Of a DNA stretch of 64,000 bases, positions 40,623 through 48,630 are shown in pieces. The DNA is from Sphaerisporangium rhizosphaerae (GTDB lineage Bacteria > Actinomycetota > Actinomycetes > Streptosporangiales > Streptosporangiaceae), in the NCBI RefSeq assembly GCF_042665155.1, contig NZ_JBHTCG010000007.1:305397-369396 (forward strand), read 5' to 3'. How positions within the stretch are numbered: the first letter of the stretch is position 1; every line of letters begins with the position of its first letter. The notes under the pieces are model-generated. The model had not been told where the DNA came from, did not search any database, and saw only the letters and a list, made by a program, of their open reading frames with translations. The position numbers and the translations under genes were made by a program.

Positions 40623-41528
40623 TCAGGAGTGAGCGGTCTGGGCGAGTACGGGGGCGATGACGTGGTCGGTGGCCCAGTGGGCGACGCCCTCGGGGTAGGG
40701 GGTGCGCAGGCCGAGGGCGATGTGGGTGACGCCGGCGTCGATGAGCTCCAGGGCCGTGCCCCGCGTGGCGGCCGGGTCGTCGTAGTCGGCCACCATCTGG
40801 GCCGACCGGATGATCTCCGCCGGGTCGCGCCCGATGGCGGCGCAGTGCTCGTCCAGGACGGCGCCGCGCTCCTTGACGTAGGCGACGGTGTTGTGCGGAT
40901 GGGCGGGGATGTTCCAGATGTCGGCGTGCTCGGCCACGACGCGCAGCGTCCGGGTCCCCCAGCCGCCGATCATGACGGGCGGACCGGGCCGCTGCACCGG
41001 CTTGGGCGCGCAGCGGGTGCCCTTGAGCCGGTAGTGGCGCCCCTCGAAGTCGAAGACGTCCTCGGTCCACATGCGCCGGATGATCGTGCAGGACTCCGCC
41101 AGCCGGGCGACGCCCTCCGCGGGGGAGACGGCGGTCAGGCCGTAGGCGTCGTACTCGCGGGGCACGGAGATGTCGCCGGGCTGGTGGGTGCCGCCGACGC
41201 CGATGCCGAGGACCAGGCGGCCGCCGGAGATCACGTCCACGGTGGCGGCGATCTTGGCGAGCACGGCCGGCGGGCGGGTGAGGTTGCTGGTGACCATCAG
41301 CCCGAGCCGCAGCCGCTCGGTGCGGGCGGCCAGGGCGGCGAGCAGCGTCCACCCCTCGTAGATCGGCCCGCCGGGGTCGCCGAACAGCGGCAGCATGTGG
41401 TCCCACAGCCAGGCGTGCTCGATGAGGGGGATGGCGTCGGCCTCCTGCCAGACCCGCAGGATGTCGTCGTAGGTGGTGTGCGCGGGGACGGTCTTGAGGC
41501 CGAAGCTCACCCGCGGATGGTCGGTCAT
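40623..41528 (-). CDS. LLM-class F420-dependent oxidoreductase
   Basis: A 301-residue luciferase-like TIM barrel. VSFGLKTVPAHTTYDDILRV, WLWDHMLPLFGDP, RLRLGLMVTSNLTRPPAVLA and SGGRLVLGIGVGGTHQPGD are the landmark strands; GPPVMIGGWGTRTLRVVAEH is the phosphate-binding part for F420. Members reduce or oxidise diverse substrates with the deazaflavin cofactor. ATG 41528 is used. The gene is divergent from a MarR regulator, with palindromes between them, so its expression is probably controlled by that regulator. Confidence 0.88.
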   Translation of the reverse strand: MTDHPRVSFGLKTVPAHTTYDDILRVWQEADAIPLIEHAWLWDHMLPLFGDPGGPIYEGWTLLAALAARTERLRLGLMVTSNLTRPPAVLAKIAATVDVISGGRLVLGIGVGGTHQPGDISVPREYDAYGLTAVSPAEGVARLAESCTIIRRMWTEDVFDFEGRHYRLKGTRCAPKPVQRPGPPVMIGGWGTRTLRVVAEHADIWNIPAHPHNTVAYVKERGAVLDEHCAAIGRDPAEIIRSAQMVADYDDPAATRGTALELIDAGVTHIALGLRTPYPEGVAHWATDHVIAPVLAQTAHS

Positions 41529-41579
41529 GGGGCGCCTTTCGCACGCGGGCGGCGGAGGCCCGCAGTGAACGTGAGCCGA

Positions 41580-41620
41580 CTAACGTTAGCCGGGCAGCGG
41601 ATTACGTTAGTCAGCTAACG
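41580..41620. promoter_or_regulatory. Two inverted repeats, likely MarR operators
   Basis: CTAACGTTAG at 41580-41589 is a perfect palindrome. CGTTAG-TCAG-CTAACG at 41605-41620 is a second perfect inverted repeat built from the same half-site. Both lie between the divergent LLM oxidoreductase and marR-like genes. Confidence 0.7.
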
Positions 41621-41684
41621 AAAGGCCGTCAAGCCTTCCTGGTACGTTGCGGGAGATCCCGGCACGATCGGCAGGAGGGGAGAG

Positions 41685-42098
41685 GTGGCCACCGACTTCC
41701 AGACCGCGTTCTGGACGGCCAAGCGGGCGATGGCGCTGGCGTCCGAGGCCGCCTACAACCGCCACGGCGTGCGCTCGGGCCAGCAGTTCATCCTGCGATG
41801 CCTGTGGGAGAACGACGGCATGGCCCCCGGCGAGATCGCCCGGCTGCTGGAGCTGTCCACGCCCACCGTCACCCGTGCGGCCACCCGCATGGAGACCGCC
41901 GGCCTGCTGCGCCGCGAGCCGCATCCGACCGACGCGCGCCTCGTGCGGCTGCTGCTGACCGACCGCGGCCGCGAGCTCGAGAGCGTGATCGACGAGGAGA
42001 TGGCGCGGCTGAGCGAGCGGGCCCTGCGCACCCTCGACGCGGCGGAGCGCGAGCAGTTCCTGCGCTTCCTCGGAGAGATCCGGCAGAACCTCACCTGA
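41685..42098 (+). CDS. MarR-family transcriptional regulator
   Basis: A 137-residue winged-helix regulator. The DNA-binding part reads GMAPGEIARLLELSTPTVTRAA, the wing LLRREPHPTDARLVRLLLTD has the Asp-x-Arg characteristic of the family, and helices at both ends form the dimer interface. GTG 41685 follows GGAGGGGAGA. The upstream palindromes with half-site CTAACG are its probable operators, which would make it an autorepressor that also controls the divergent LLM oxidoreductase. Confidence 0.88.
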   Translation: MATDFQTAFWTAKRAMALASEAAYNRHGVRSGQQFILRCLWENDGMAPGEIARLLELSTPTVTRAATRMETAGLLRREPHPTDARLVRLLLTDRGRELESVIDEEMARLSERALRTLDAAEREQFLRFLGEIRQNLT

Positions 42099-42231
42099 AG
42101 CCCTTATAGCCCCCTACCAGGTCAAATCTTCTGTTTGCCTCTCGACGTACCGTGTAAACGTCATGTAAACCGGGGTATACGCGTCGGCATAGAACGGCGT
42201 TCGGATTGGTATCGCCCGGTGGAGGTTCGTG

Positions 42232-43350
42232 ATGTCTCGGGAGATCGACGTAGACATCCAGCCCGCGTACCCCGTCAGCTGGCGGGCCGCACTGTTCAAC
42301 ACGCTGATGCGCGGGACCACCAAACCCCTGTCGGCGCTTCTGGTCAGGCACGGCCTGGGCATCAGCTGCGTCTCGCGGGTCGTCGAGCTGAGCCAGCGGC
42401 TGCCGCTCCCGGTGCCGGGCCATGTGACGATCGACAAGGTGGACGGGGAGCCCTGCGGCTCCGAGTGGGTGCGGGCCGGCGACGAGCTGGACGAGAGCAA
42501 GGTGGTGCTCTACTTCCACGGCGGCGCCTATTTCTTCTGCTCCCCGGCGACGCACCGCCCGATCACCTGGCGCCTGTCGGCGGTCGCGCGCCGTCCGGTC
42601 TTCGCCCTCGACTACCGCCAGGGGCCGATCCACTCGCTGCCGGAGTCGCTGGCCGACGCCCTGGACGCCTACCAGGGCCTGCTCGACCGCGGCTTCGCCC
42701 CGCAGGACGTCATCGTCGCCGGCGACTCCGCCGGCGGGCACCTCACCCTGGCCACGCTGCTCGCGCTGCGCGACCGCGGCATGCCGCTGCCCGGCGCCGC
42801 GATCTGCCTGTCGCCGTGGGCCGACCTGTCGGACGTGCGGCGCAGGGCCAACCGCTGGGCCGACCCGATGCTGTCCGCCGGCCGGGTCGACTGGCTCGCG
42901 CGCCGCTGGACCGCGGGCCTGGACTGCCATGACCCGCTGGTCTCGCCCGTGTACGGGGACTACACCGGCCTGCCGCCCATGATGGTCGTGACCGGGTCCA
43001 CCGAGGTGCTGCGCGACGAGGACCGCCGCGTCGCCCTCCAGGCGCGCCGGGCCGGGGTGAAGGTGACCTACGAGGAGTGGCGCCGCATGCCGCACGTGTT
43101 CGCGATGCTGGCGGACGTCGTCCCGGAGGCGCAGATGGTCTTCCGCCACATCGGGCGGTTCCTGGACGCCGTCGCCGCCTCCGGCGCGAGCGAGCCGTCC
43201 GGCGCCACGGCCGTCGGGTCCGCGGTGGCAGGGGCCACGGTGGCCGGGTCGGCGGTGGCCGGGTCCGCAGCCGTCGGGTCGACGGCCGTCCGGTCCGCGG
43301 TGGCCGGGGCCGGCGTGCCCGAGGGTCCCGGGTCCACCGCCGCCGCCTGA
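42232..43350 (+). CDS. Alpha/beta hydrolase, HSL-type esterase, with a Val/Ala/Gly C-terminal tail
   Basis: A 372-residue esterase/lipase. The oxyanion motif HGGAYFF is near residue 100, the nucleophile elbow is IVAGDSAGGHLTLAT (Ser about 164), the acid is in the VVTGSTEVLRDED strand and the His in RRMPHVFAML. This is the hormone-sensitive-lipase (family IV) type. The fold ends at about residue 322 (FRHIGRFLDAVAAS). A tail of 50 residues follows, made of Val/Ala/Gly/Ser with repeated TVAGSAVAGSAAVGSTAV, encoded by imperfect 15-18-base repeats. ATG 42232 follows GGTGGAGG; GTG 42229 is in frame. Confidence 0.85.
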   Translation: MSREIDVDIQPAYPVSWRAALFNTLMRGTTKPLSALLVRHGLGISCVSRVVELSQRLPLPVPGHVTIDKVDGEPCGSEWVRAGDELDESKVVLYFHGGAYFFCSPATHRPITWRLSAVARRPVFALDYRQGPIHSLPESLADALDAYQGLLDRGFAPQDVIVAGDSAGGHLTLATLLALRDRGMPLPGAAICLSPWADLSDVRRRANRWADPMLSAGRVDWLARRWTAGLDCHDPLVSPVYGDYTGLPPMMVVTGSTEVLRDEDRRVALQARRAGVKVTYEEWRRMPHVFAMLADVVPEAQMVFRHIGRFLDAVAASGASEPSGATAVGSAVAGATVAGSAVAGSAAVGSTAVRSAVAGAGVPEGPGSTAAA

Positions 43351-43734
43351 ACGCGGGCGCCGGTTCCGGTGCCGCAGGGTCACCGGTTCCCGCGCCGCGA
43401 GGTCGCCGGTTCCGGTGCCGTAGGTGCGCCGGGTTTCCGCGCTGCCTGAAACGGCGGCGCCGGGGTCTCGCACGGCCGAGGGGTCCGGTTTCCAGCGCCG
43501 CCGGCCGACCCGCACGACCGGGTCCGACGGGCCGTCAGGGAGCCCTGTGAGAGGGGGCGTCCCGGGAAGTCGGCAGCTCACAGCGGTCCCTGTCGTCACA
43601 GGCGGCACACCGCTTCCTTACCTGCAGGGATCAGTCACCTTACCTCTCATGCCGCTTTCAACTAGTTCACGCCAGATGTCCTCACGGGGAGACACAGTGG
43701 CCTGTGCCGTACCCCGAAGGGAGGTCATCTCCGG
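43351..43734. other. Gene-free region with short tandem repeats and a probable STPK promoter
   Basis: The left part holds a short tandem repeat (listed separately). From 43610 to 43700 the sequence becomes AT-richer (CTTTCAACTAGTTCACGCCA) and probably holds the promoter of the kinase gene. GGGAGG for the kinase stands at 43720-43725. No gene is supported. Confidence 0.45.
43359..43445. repeat. About four 22-24-base tandem units downstream of the esterase
   Basis: Units such as GCGCCGGTTCCGGTGCCGCA, CACCGGTTCCCGCGCCGCGA, CGCCGGTTCCGGTGCCGTAG and a decayed GCGCCGGGTTTCCGCGCTGC follow one another with a period of 22-24 bases, starting nine bases after the esterase stop. Confidence 0.6.
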
Positions 43735-45384
43735 ATGGCACGTGGCGGAGCAGGCGTCCCAAGCGGGACGCCTCCAGGCGTTCGGCCGCTGACGGTGGGC
43801 GACCCGGTCATCATCGGGCGCTACCTCCTGCTCGGCAGGCTCGGCGCCGGTGGCATGGGCGTGGTCTACCTCGCCGAGCGGCCCGAGGGCGGCCTCGTCG
43901 CGCTCAAGACCCCGCATTCGGTCCATCTCGGCGACCCGACGCTGCGCGCGCGCTTCGCCGAGGAGGTCGAGTTCTCCCGCCGCGTGGTGCCGTTCTGCAC
44001 CGCCGCCGTCGAGGAGGACGGCACCGACCGCGACCGGCCCTACCTGGTGACCGAGTACATCCCCGGCCCGTCCCTGTCCCAGGTGGTCGCCGTGCGGGGG
44101 CCGCTCACGCCCGACCTCGCCTACGGCGTCGCCCTCGGAGCCGCGGCCGCGCTGGTGGCCATCCACGAGGCCGGCTTCGTCCACCGCGACCTCAAGCCCG
44201 GCAACGTGCTGCTCTCGCCCAGGGGGCCGCGGATCATCGACTTCGGCATCGCCAGGGACCTCGACGCCGCCGTCGCGCACACGCAGGCCGGGCAGGTCAT
44301 GGGCAGCCCCGGCTGGGTGGCGCCCGAGCGCCTCACCGGCGGCCCGGCGATCCCCGCCTCCGACGTGTTCGCCTGGGGCTGCCTGGTCGCCTACGCCGCG
44401 ACCGGCCACCACCCGTTCGGCGCCGGCGAGGCCGACGTGCTCACGCGGCGCATCCTGGTCGAGCAGCCCCGGCTGTCCTCGGTGCCCAAGCTGCTGTGGG
44501 ACCCGGTCTCGGCCGCGCTGGCCAAGGAGCCCGGCGACCGGCCCGGGGCCGCGGCGCTGCTCGGATGGCTGCTGGACGCCGGGGGAGTCGACCGTTCCTG
44601 GGACCGCCGTGAGGCCGTGACCGCCGTGCTGGAGGAGATCTGGGCGCCCGTCCCGTACCCGATGGGCGCGCGGCACCTCAAGCTCGCCGGCGCCGGTGAG
44701 GACGAGCGGCAGGACGGCGCGCCCACCACGGGCGCGCGGGCGGCGCGGCGGGCGGCGGCCCGGCGCGGGCACGCCTCGCACGCCGGCTTCGCGGCGCTCG
44801 CCACGGTGTCGATCGCCGCGGTGACCGTCGCGGCGGCGAGCACCGGCGCGACCCGCATCGACGAGAGCGCGAACCGCGCCGGCAGGGTGCCGGTCGCGGT
44901 GCCGCTCCAGGGGTCGCGCGTCCCGGTCGAGGTGCTGGACACCTCGGGGCCCGTCGTTCGCGGCACCGACTACGGGTCCCCGTCCGGCACCGCCACCGCC
45001 CCCGGGCGCCTGCCGGCGTTCACCACCACGCCGAACCCGCCGGGGTCGCCGTCGGCGCGCCGCACCGAGGGGCCGGAGGGGGCGCCGACGGCCACCTGGC
45101 AGACCCCCGTCCCTTCGCCGCCGCCGTCGCCGTCCCCCAAGCGCACGACGCCCCGGCCCCAGGTGCCCGACGAGCCTCAGCCGTGCCGGAACAAGCGCGG
45201 CAAGGAGAAGCCGTGCCCGCCCAGCCCGCGTCCGCCCGGCGGCACCGGCGATCCGAAGCCCACCAAGAGCCCCAAGCCGACGATCAGCATCAGCCAGGTC
45301 CCGGAGTGGGGGGACGGCGAGTCGCCGGAGCCGACGCCGCCGCAGCCCACTCCCACCCTCAGCGATTCCTCCCCCTCGGCCTGA
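43735..45384 (+). CDS. Membrane serine/threonine protein kinase (PASTA-less PknB type)
   Basis: A 549-residue kinase. The glycine loop is LGRLGAGGMGVVYLAE, the ATP Lys is in GLVALKTPHS, the catalytic loop is VHRDLKPGNVLL, the metal site is IDFGIARD and the activation segment ends in VAPERLTGG. The catalytic part ends at about residue 290. A basic juxtamembrane stretch (RAARRAAARRGHASHAG) leads to one membrane helix (FAALATVSIAAVTVAAAS), then 190 extracellular residues rich in Pro/Ser/Thr with two cysteines (PQPCRNKRGKEKPCPPSP). No PASTA repeats are present. Start ATG 43735 with GGGAGG upstream. Targets are unknown. Confidence 0.9.
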   Translation: MARGGAGVPSGTPPGVRPLTVGDPVIIGRYLLLGRLGAGGMGVVYLAERPEGGLVALKTPHSVHLGDPTLRARFAEEVEFSRRVVPFCTAAVEEDGTDRDRPYLVTEYIPGPSLSQVVAVRGPLTPDLAYGVALGAAAALVAIHEAGFVHRDLKPGNVLLSPRGPRIIDFGIARDLDAAVAHTQAGQVMGSPGWVAPERLTGGPAIPASDVFAWGCLVAYAATGHHPFGAGEADVLTRRILVEQPRLSSVPKLLWDPVSAALAKEPGDRPGAAALLGWLLDAGGVDRSWDRREAVTAVLEEIWAPVPYPMGARHLKLAGAGEDERQDGAPTTGARAARRAAARRGHASHAGFAALATVSIAAVTVAAASTGATRIDESANRAGRVPVAVPLQGSRVPVEVLDTSGPVVRGTDYGSPSGTATAPGRLPAFTTTPNPPGSPSARRTEGPEGAPTATWQTPVPSPPPSPSPKRTTPRPQVPDEPQPCRNKRGKEKPCPPSPRPPGGTGDPKPTKSPKPTISISQVPEWGDGESPEPTPPQPTPTLSDSSPSA

Positions 45385-45438
45385 CCGCCCGCGCCGTCCT
45401 ACCGCCCTGCCGGCCTGACCGCCCCGTGCCGCGCGAAC

Positions 45439-46734
45439 CTAGTGCTGAGAGCGGGTGAACTGCTCGGCCTCGGTCGAGCCCTTGAGCGCCACCGTCGAGG
45501 AGTCCGGTGCGACGGCGGTGCTGACCAGGTCGAAGTAGCCGGTGCCCACCTCGCGCTGGTGGCGCGTCGCGGTGTAGCCCTGCCGCTCGGCGGCGAACTC
45601 CGCCTCCTGCAGCTCGACGTAGGCGGGCATGCCCTCCTCGGCGTAGCCGCGCGCGAGGTGGTACATCGAGTAGTTCAGCGAGTGGAAGCCCGCCAGGGTG
45701 ATGAACTGGAAGCGGTAGCCCATGTGGCCGAGCTCGCGCTGGAACTTGGCGATGGTCGAGTCGTCCAGGTGCTGCTTCCAGTTGAACGACGGCGAGCAGT
45801 TGTAGGCGAGCATCTGGTCGGGGAAACGGTCCTTGATCGCCTCCGCGAAGCGCCGCGCCACGTCCAGGTCGGGTGTGGAGGTCTCCATCCACAGCAGGTC
45901 GGAGTACGGGGCGTAGGCCAGGCCGCGGGCGATGCAGGCGTCCACGCCGTTTCGCACGCGGTAGAAGCCCTCGGGAGTGCGCTCGCCGGTGGTGAACGCC
46001 TGGTCGCGGGCGTCGACGTCGCTGGTCAGGAGCGTCGCGGCCTGGGCGTCGGTCCGCGCGATGATCAGGGTCGGCACGTCGCACACGTCCGCCGCGAGGC
46101 GGGCCGCGTTGAGGGTCTTGATGTGCTGGCTGGTCGGGATCAGCACCTTGCCGCCGAGGTGGCCGCACTTCTTCTCCGAGGCGAGCTGGTCCTCCCAGTG
46201 CACGCCCGCCGCGCCCGCGGCGATCATGCCCTTCATCAGCTCGAAGGCGTTGAGGACGCCGCCGAAGCCGGCCTCGGCGTCGGCGACGATGGGGGCCATC
46301 CAGTGCGGAGCGTCCGCCTCGCCCTCCGACCAGGTGATCTGGTCGGCGCGCATCAGCGCGTTGTTGATCCGGCGCACCACGGCGGGCACCGAGTTGGCCG
46401 GGTACAGGCTCTGGTCGGGGTAGGTCTGGCCGCCGAGGTTGGCGTCCGCCGCGACCTGCCAGCCGGACAGGTAGATGGCCTTCAGGCCCGCCTTGACCTG
46501 CTGCACGGCCTGGTTGCCGGTGAGGGCTCCCAGTGCGTGCACGTACTCGTCGGTCCGCAGGAGTGACCACAGCCGCTCGGCGCCGAGACGGGCGAGAGTG
46601 TGCTCCTCCTGCACGGTGCCGCGCAGGCGGACGACGTCCTCGGCCGTGTAGGTCCGCTCGACGTCCTTCCAGCGCGGGTCGCTCTCCCAGTCGCGCCGCA
46701 GCTCATCTGCAGCTCCCTTGAGGCGATCTTCCAT
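45439..46734 (-). CDS. aceA: Isocitrate lyase
   Basis: A 431-residue enzyme that splits isocitrate to glyoxylate and succinate, the first step of the glyoxylate shunt used for growth on acetate and fatty acids. The active-site cysteine motif is KKCGHLGGKVLIPT, and ALTGNQAVQQVKAGLKAIYL, VADAEAGFGGVLNAFELMKG, YNCSPSFNWKQHLD and FITLAGFHSLNYSM are all in place. Length is normal for the short actinobacterial form. ATG 46734 follows GAAGGAGTC. The gene is divergent from a RamB-type regulator, and sites resembling the RamB motif lie between them, so acetate-dependent control is likely. Malate synthase is not in the window. Confidence 0.96.
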   Translation of the reverse strand: MEDRLKGAADELRRDWESDPRWKDVERTYTAEDVVRLRGTVQEEHTLARLGAERLWSLLRTDEYVHALGALTGNQAVQQVKAGLKAIYLSGWQVAADANLGGQTYPDQSLYPANSVPAVVRRINNALMRADQITWSEGEADAPHWMAPIVADAEAGFGGVLNAFELMKGMIAAGAAGVHWEDQLASEKKCGHLGGKVLIPTSQHIKTLNAARLAADVCDVPTLIIARTDAQAATLLTSDVDARDQAFTTGERTPEGFYRVRNGVDACIARGLAYAPYSDLLWMETSTPDLDVARRFAEAIKDRFPDQMLAYNCSPSFNWKQHLDDSTIAKFQRELGHMGYRFQFITLAGFHSLNYSMYHLARGYAEEGMPAYVELQEAEFAAERQGYTATRHQREVGTGYFDLVSTAVAPDSSTVALKGSTEAEQFTRSQH

Positions 46735-46839
46735 TTTGACTCCTTCGGCGTCCTCTGGGGGCTTGGTTCGAGTCTGCGATGGTTCGAGCCGCCAGAACAA
46801 GAGTGATCGCGTGAAAGCTGTCAGAATTTTCGGGTCTGA

Positions 46840-46859
46840 TGAATACTCGGCAGTATTCA
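46840..46859. promoter_or_regulatory. Perfect inverted repeat upstream of aceA
   Basis: TGAATACTCGGCAGTATTCA has 8-base arms and a CGGC spacer. It starts 106 bases upstream of the aceA start codon. It is a likely operator for a dimeric regulator, not obviously of the RamB type. Confidence 0.6.
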
Positions 46860-46868
46860 CGCGGCAAG

Positions 46869-46883
46869 AAACGCAAAGTTTTC
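46869..46883 (-). promoter_or_regulatory. RamB-motif-like site upstream of aceA
   Basis: On the minus strand this reads GAAAACTTTGCGTTT. The RamB consensus known from Corynebacterium glutamicum is (A/G)(A/G)AACTTTGCAAA; the core AAACTTTGC is present and the last bases differ. Confidence 0.55.
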
Positions 46884-47045
46884 ACTATGGACTAGACCAA
46901 TCCGTCCGCTCTGGATCACTGTCACGGTCGCCGGGTCCGTCGCCGGCCCGCGCGGGAGCGGTCGGGGTGGCGGCGCGGACGGGACAGGAGCGCACGGCCG
47001 CGGCGCGAGCGGCCCAGGTACCCGGGTAAGGCTGGAAGAACGGTG

Positions 47046-47058
47046 GAATTTGCGTTTA
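47046..47058 (+). promoter_or_regulatory. RamB-motif-like site upstream of the ramB-like gene
   Basis: GAATTTGCGTTTA shares TTTGCGTTT with the site upstream of aceA. It lies 10 bases before the ramB start codon, a position suited to autorepression. Confidence 0.45.
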
Positions 47059-47068
47059 GGATCGTGCT

Positions 47069-48538
47069 ATGGCGTCTTTGGTGGGAGAAGAACCGCTGTC
47101 TTTGACGCAGGAGCTCGACCTCCTCGCGTTCGGCCAGCGGCTGAAGCACCTGCGCAAGCAGCGCGGGCTCACCCTGTCGGAGCTCGGCGAACGCGTCGGG
47201 CGCGCCCCGAGCCAGCTCTCCCTGCTGGAGAACGGAAAGCGCGAGCCCAAGCTGTCGCTGCTCAAGGCGCTCGCCGTCGCGCTCGGCGTACCGGTCGAGG
47301 AACTGCTGCGCCGCCAGGCCCCGAGCCGCCGCGCGCAGCTCGAGATCGCTCTGGAGGAGGCGCAGCGCGACCCCGTCTACGCCTCGATCGGCCTGCCCCG
47401 GCTGAAGGTCTCCGCCCGGGTGCCGAGCGACGTCCTGGAGCACATCGTCGGGCTGTACGAGGAGCTGCGCTCGCGCGAGGCCAAGGGCACCGCCACCCCC
47501 GAGGAGGCCAGGGCGGCCAACGCCGAGCTGCGGCGCAAGCAGCGCGAGCAGGGCAACTACTTCGCCGAGATCGAGACCGCCGCGGCCGAGGCGCTGGCCG
47601 CCGTGGGCTACCGCACGGGCGCGCTGTCGCAGGGCACCGTGCAGGCGCTGGTGACCCACTTCGGCTTCACCGTGCGGACCGCGCAGGACCTTCCCCGCTC
47701 GGTGCGGTCGATCACCGACCTGCGCAACCGGCGCATCTACGTCCAGCACGAGCAGCTCGGCATGCACACTCCGCGCACGATCCTGCTGCAGACCCTCGGC
47801 CACCTCGCGCTCGGCCACCACAAGCCCCGCGACTTCGCCGACTTCCTGCGCCAGCGCACCGAGGCCAACTACTTCGCCGCCGCCGTCCTGGTGCCCGAGA
47901 CGGCCGCCGTCCCCTACCTGCAGGAGGCCAAGCGCGACCGCGCGCTGTCGGTGGAGGACCTGCGGGACGTGTTCGCCGTCTCCTACGAGATGGCCGCGCA
48001 CCGCTTCACCAACCTGGCGACCCACCACCTGGACCTGGCGTGCCACTTCGTCCGCAACGACGCGGGCGGCATCATCTACAAGGCCTACGAGAACGACGGC
48101 ATCGTCTTCCCCGCCGACGAGCAGGGCGCCATAGAGGGGCAGCGGATGTGCCTGCGCTGGTCCGGGCGCCAGGTCTTCCTGTCACCCGACCGCTTCTCGG
48201 TGTACCACCAGTACTCCGACTCGCCCACCGGCACCTACTTCTGCATCGCCCACGTCGACCCCTCGCGCGAGCGCGACTTCGCCATCACGCTCGGCGTCCC
48301 CTACCGCGAGTCCCGCTGGTTCCGGGGCCGGGAGACCACCAACAGGACCAAGTCGAACTGCCCGTCCGGAGACTGCTGCCGCCGCCCGCCGGCCGAGCTG
48401 ACCCAGCGCTGGGAGGGCTATGCCTGGCCCTCGGCGCGGGCCAACTCCCACGTGCTGGCGGCCCTGCCCCCGGGCTCGTTCCCCGGTGTGGACGAGGCCG
48501 ACGTCTACTCCTTCCTCGAACGCCACGCCGGCCCCTGA
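47069..48538 (+). CDS. ramB: RamB-type (short-chain fatty acyl) transcriptional regulator
   Basis: A 489-residue regulator. The N-terminal XRE-type HTH is at about residues 20-75 (FGQRLKHLRKQRGLTLSELG, then APSQLSLLENGKREPKLSLL). The middle is an ImmA/IrrE-like domain whose zinc motif is altered to QTLGHLALGHHKP. The C-terminal DUF2083-type domain includes SVYHQYSDSPTGTYFCIAHV and a cysteine group NCPSGDCCRRPP. This order is that of RamB of corynebacteria and mycobacteria, which controls acetate and glyoxylate metabolism and binds upstream of isocitrate lyase. Its position divergent from aceA supports the assignment. The start ATG 47069 fits the conserved N-terminus. Confidence 0.88.
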   Translation: MASLVGEEPLSLTQELDLLAFGQRLKHLRKQRGLTLSELGERVGRAPSQLSLLENGKREPKLSLLKALAVALGVPVEELLRRQAPSRRAQLEIALEEAQRDPVYASIGLPRLKVSARVPSDVLEHIVGLYEELRSREAKGTATPEEARAANAELRRKQREQGNYFAEIETAAAEALAAVGYRTGALSQGTVQALVTHFGFTVRTAQDLPRSVRSITDLRNRRIYVQHEQLGMHTPRTILLQTLGHLALGHHKPRDFADFLRQRTEANYFAAAVLVPETAAVPYLQEAKRDRALSVEDLRDVFAVSYEMAAHRFTNLATHHLDLACHFVRNDAGGIIYKAYENDGIVFPADEQGAIEGQRMCLRWSGRQVFLSPDRFSVYHQYSDSPTGTYFCIAHVDPSRERDFAITLGVPYRESRWFRGRETTNRTKSNCPSGDCCRRPPAELTQRWEGYAWPSARANSHVLAALPPGSFPGVDEADVYSFLERHAGP

Positions 48539-48630
48539 CCCGGCGGCCCCGGTACGGCCGCGCCGCCAAAGGAGGCGATCGCGCCGCTTAAAGTGATACG
48601 TCAGGTGATGGGAGGCGACGGGGGGATCGC

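Larger units (their letters stand above)
46735..47068. other. Regulatory region between aceA and the ramB-like gene
   Basis: 334 bases containing a perfect inverted repeat and two RamB-type motifs (listed separately). The middle part (46800-46900) is AT-rich for this genome and probably holds the aceA promoter; the right part has CTGGAAGAACGGTGGAATTT near the ramB start. No gene is supported. Confidence 0.6.

Noticed and set aside
42091..43608. A 505-residue minus-strand frame across the esterase
   Set aside because: Antisense shadow of the esterase; the GHRGPDGR-like repeats only mirror the coding repeats of its tail.
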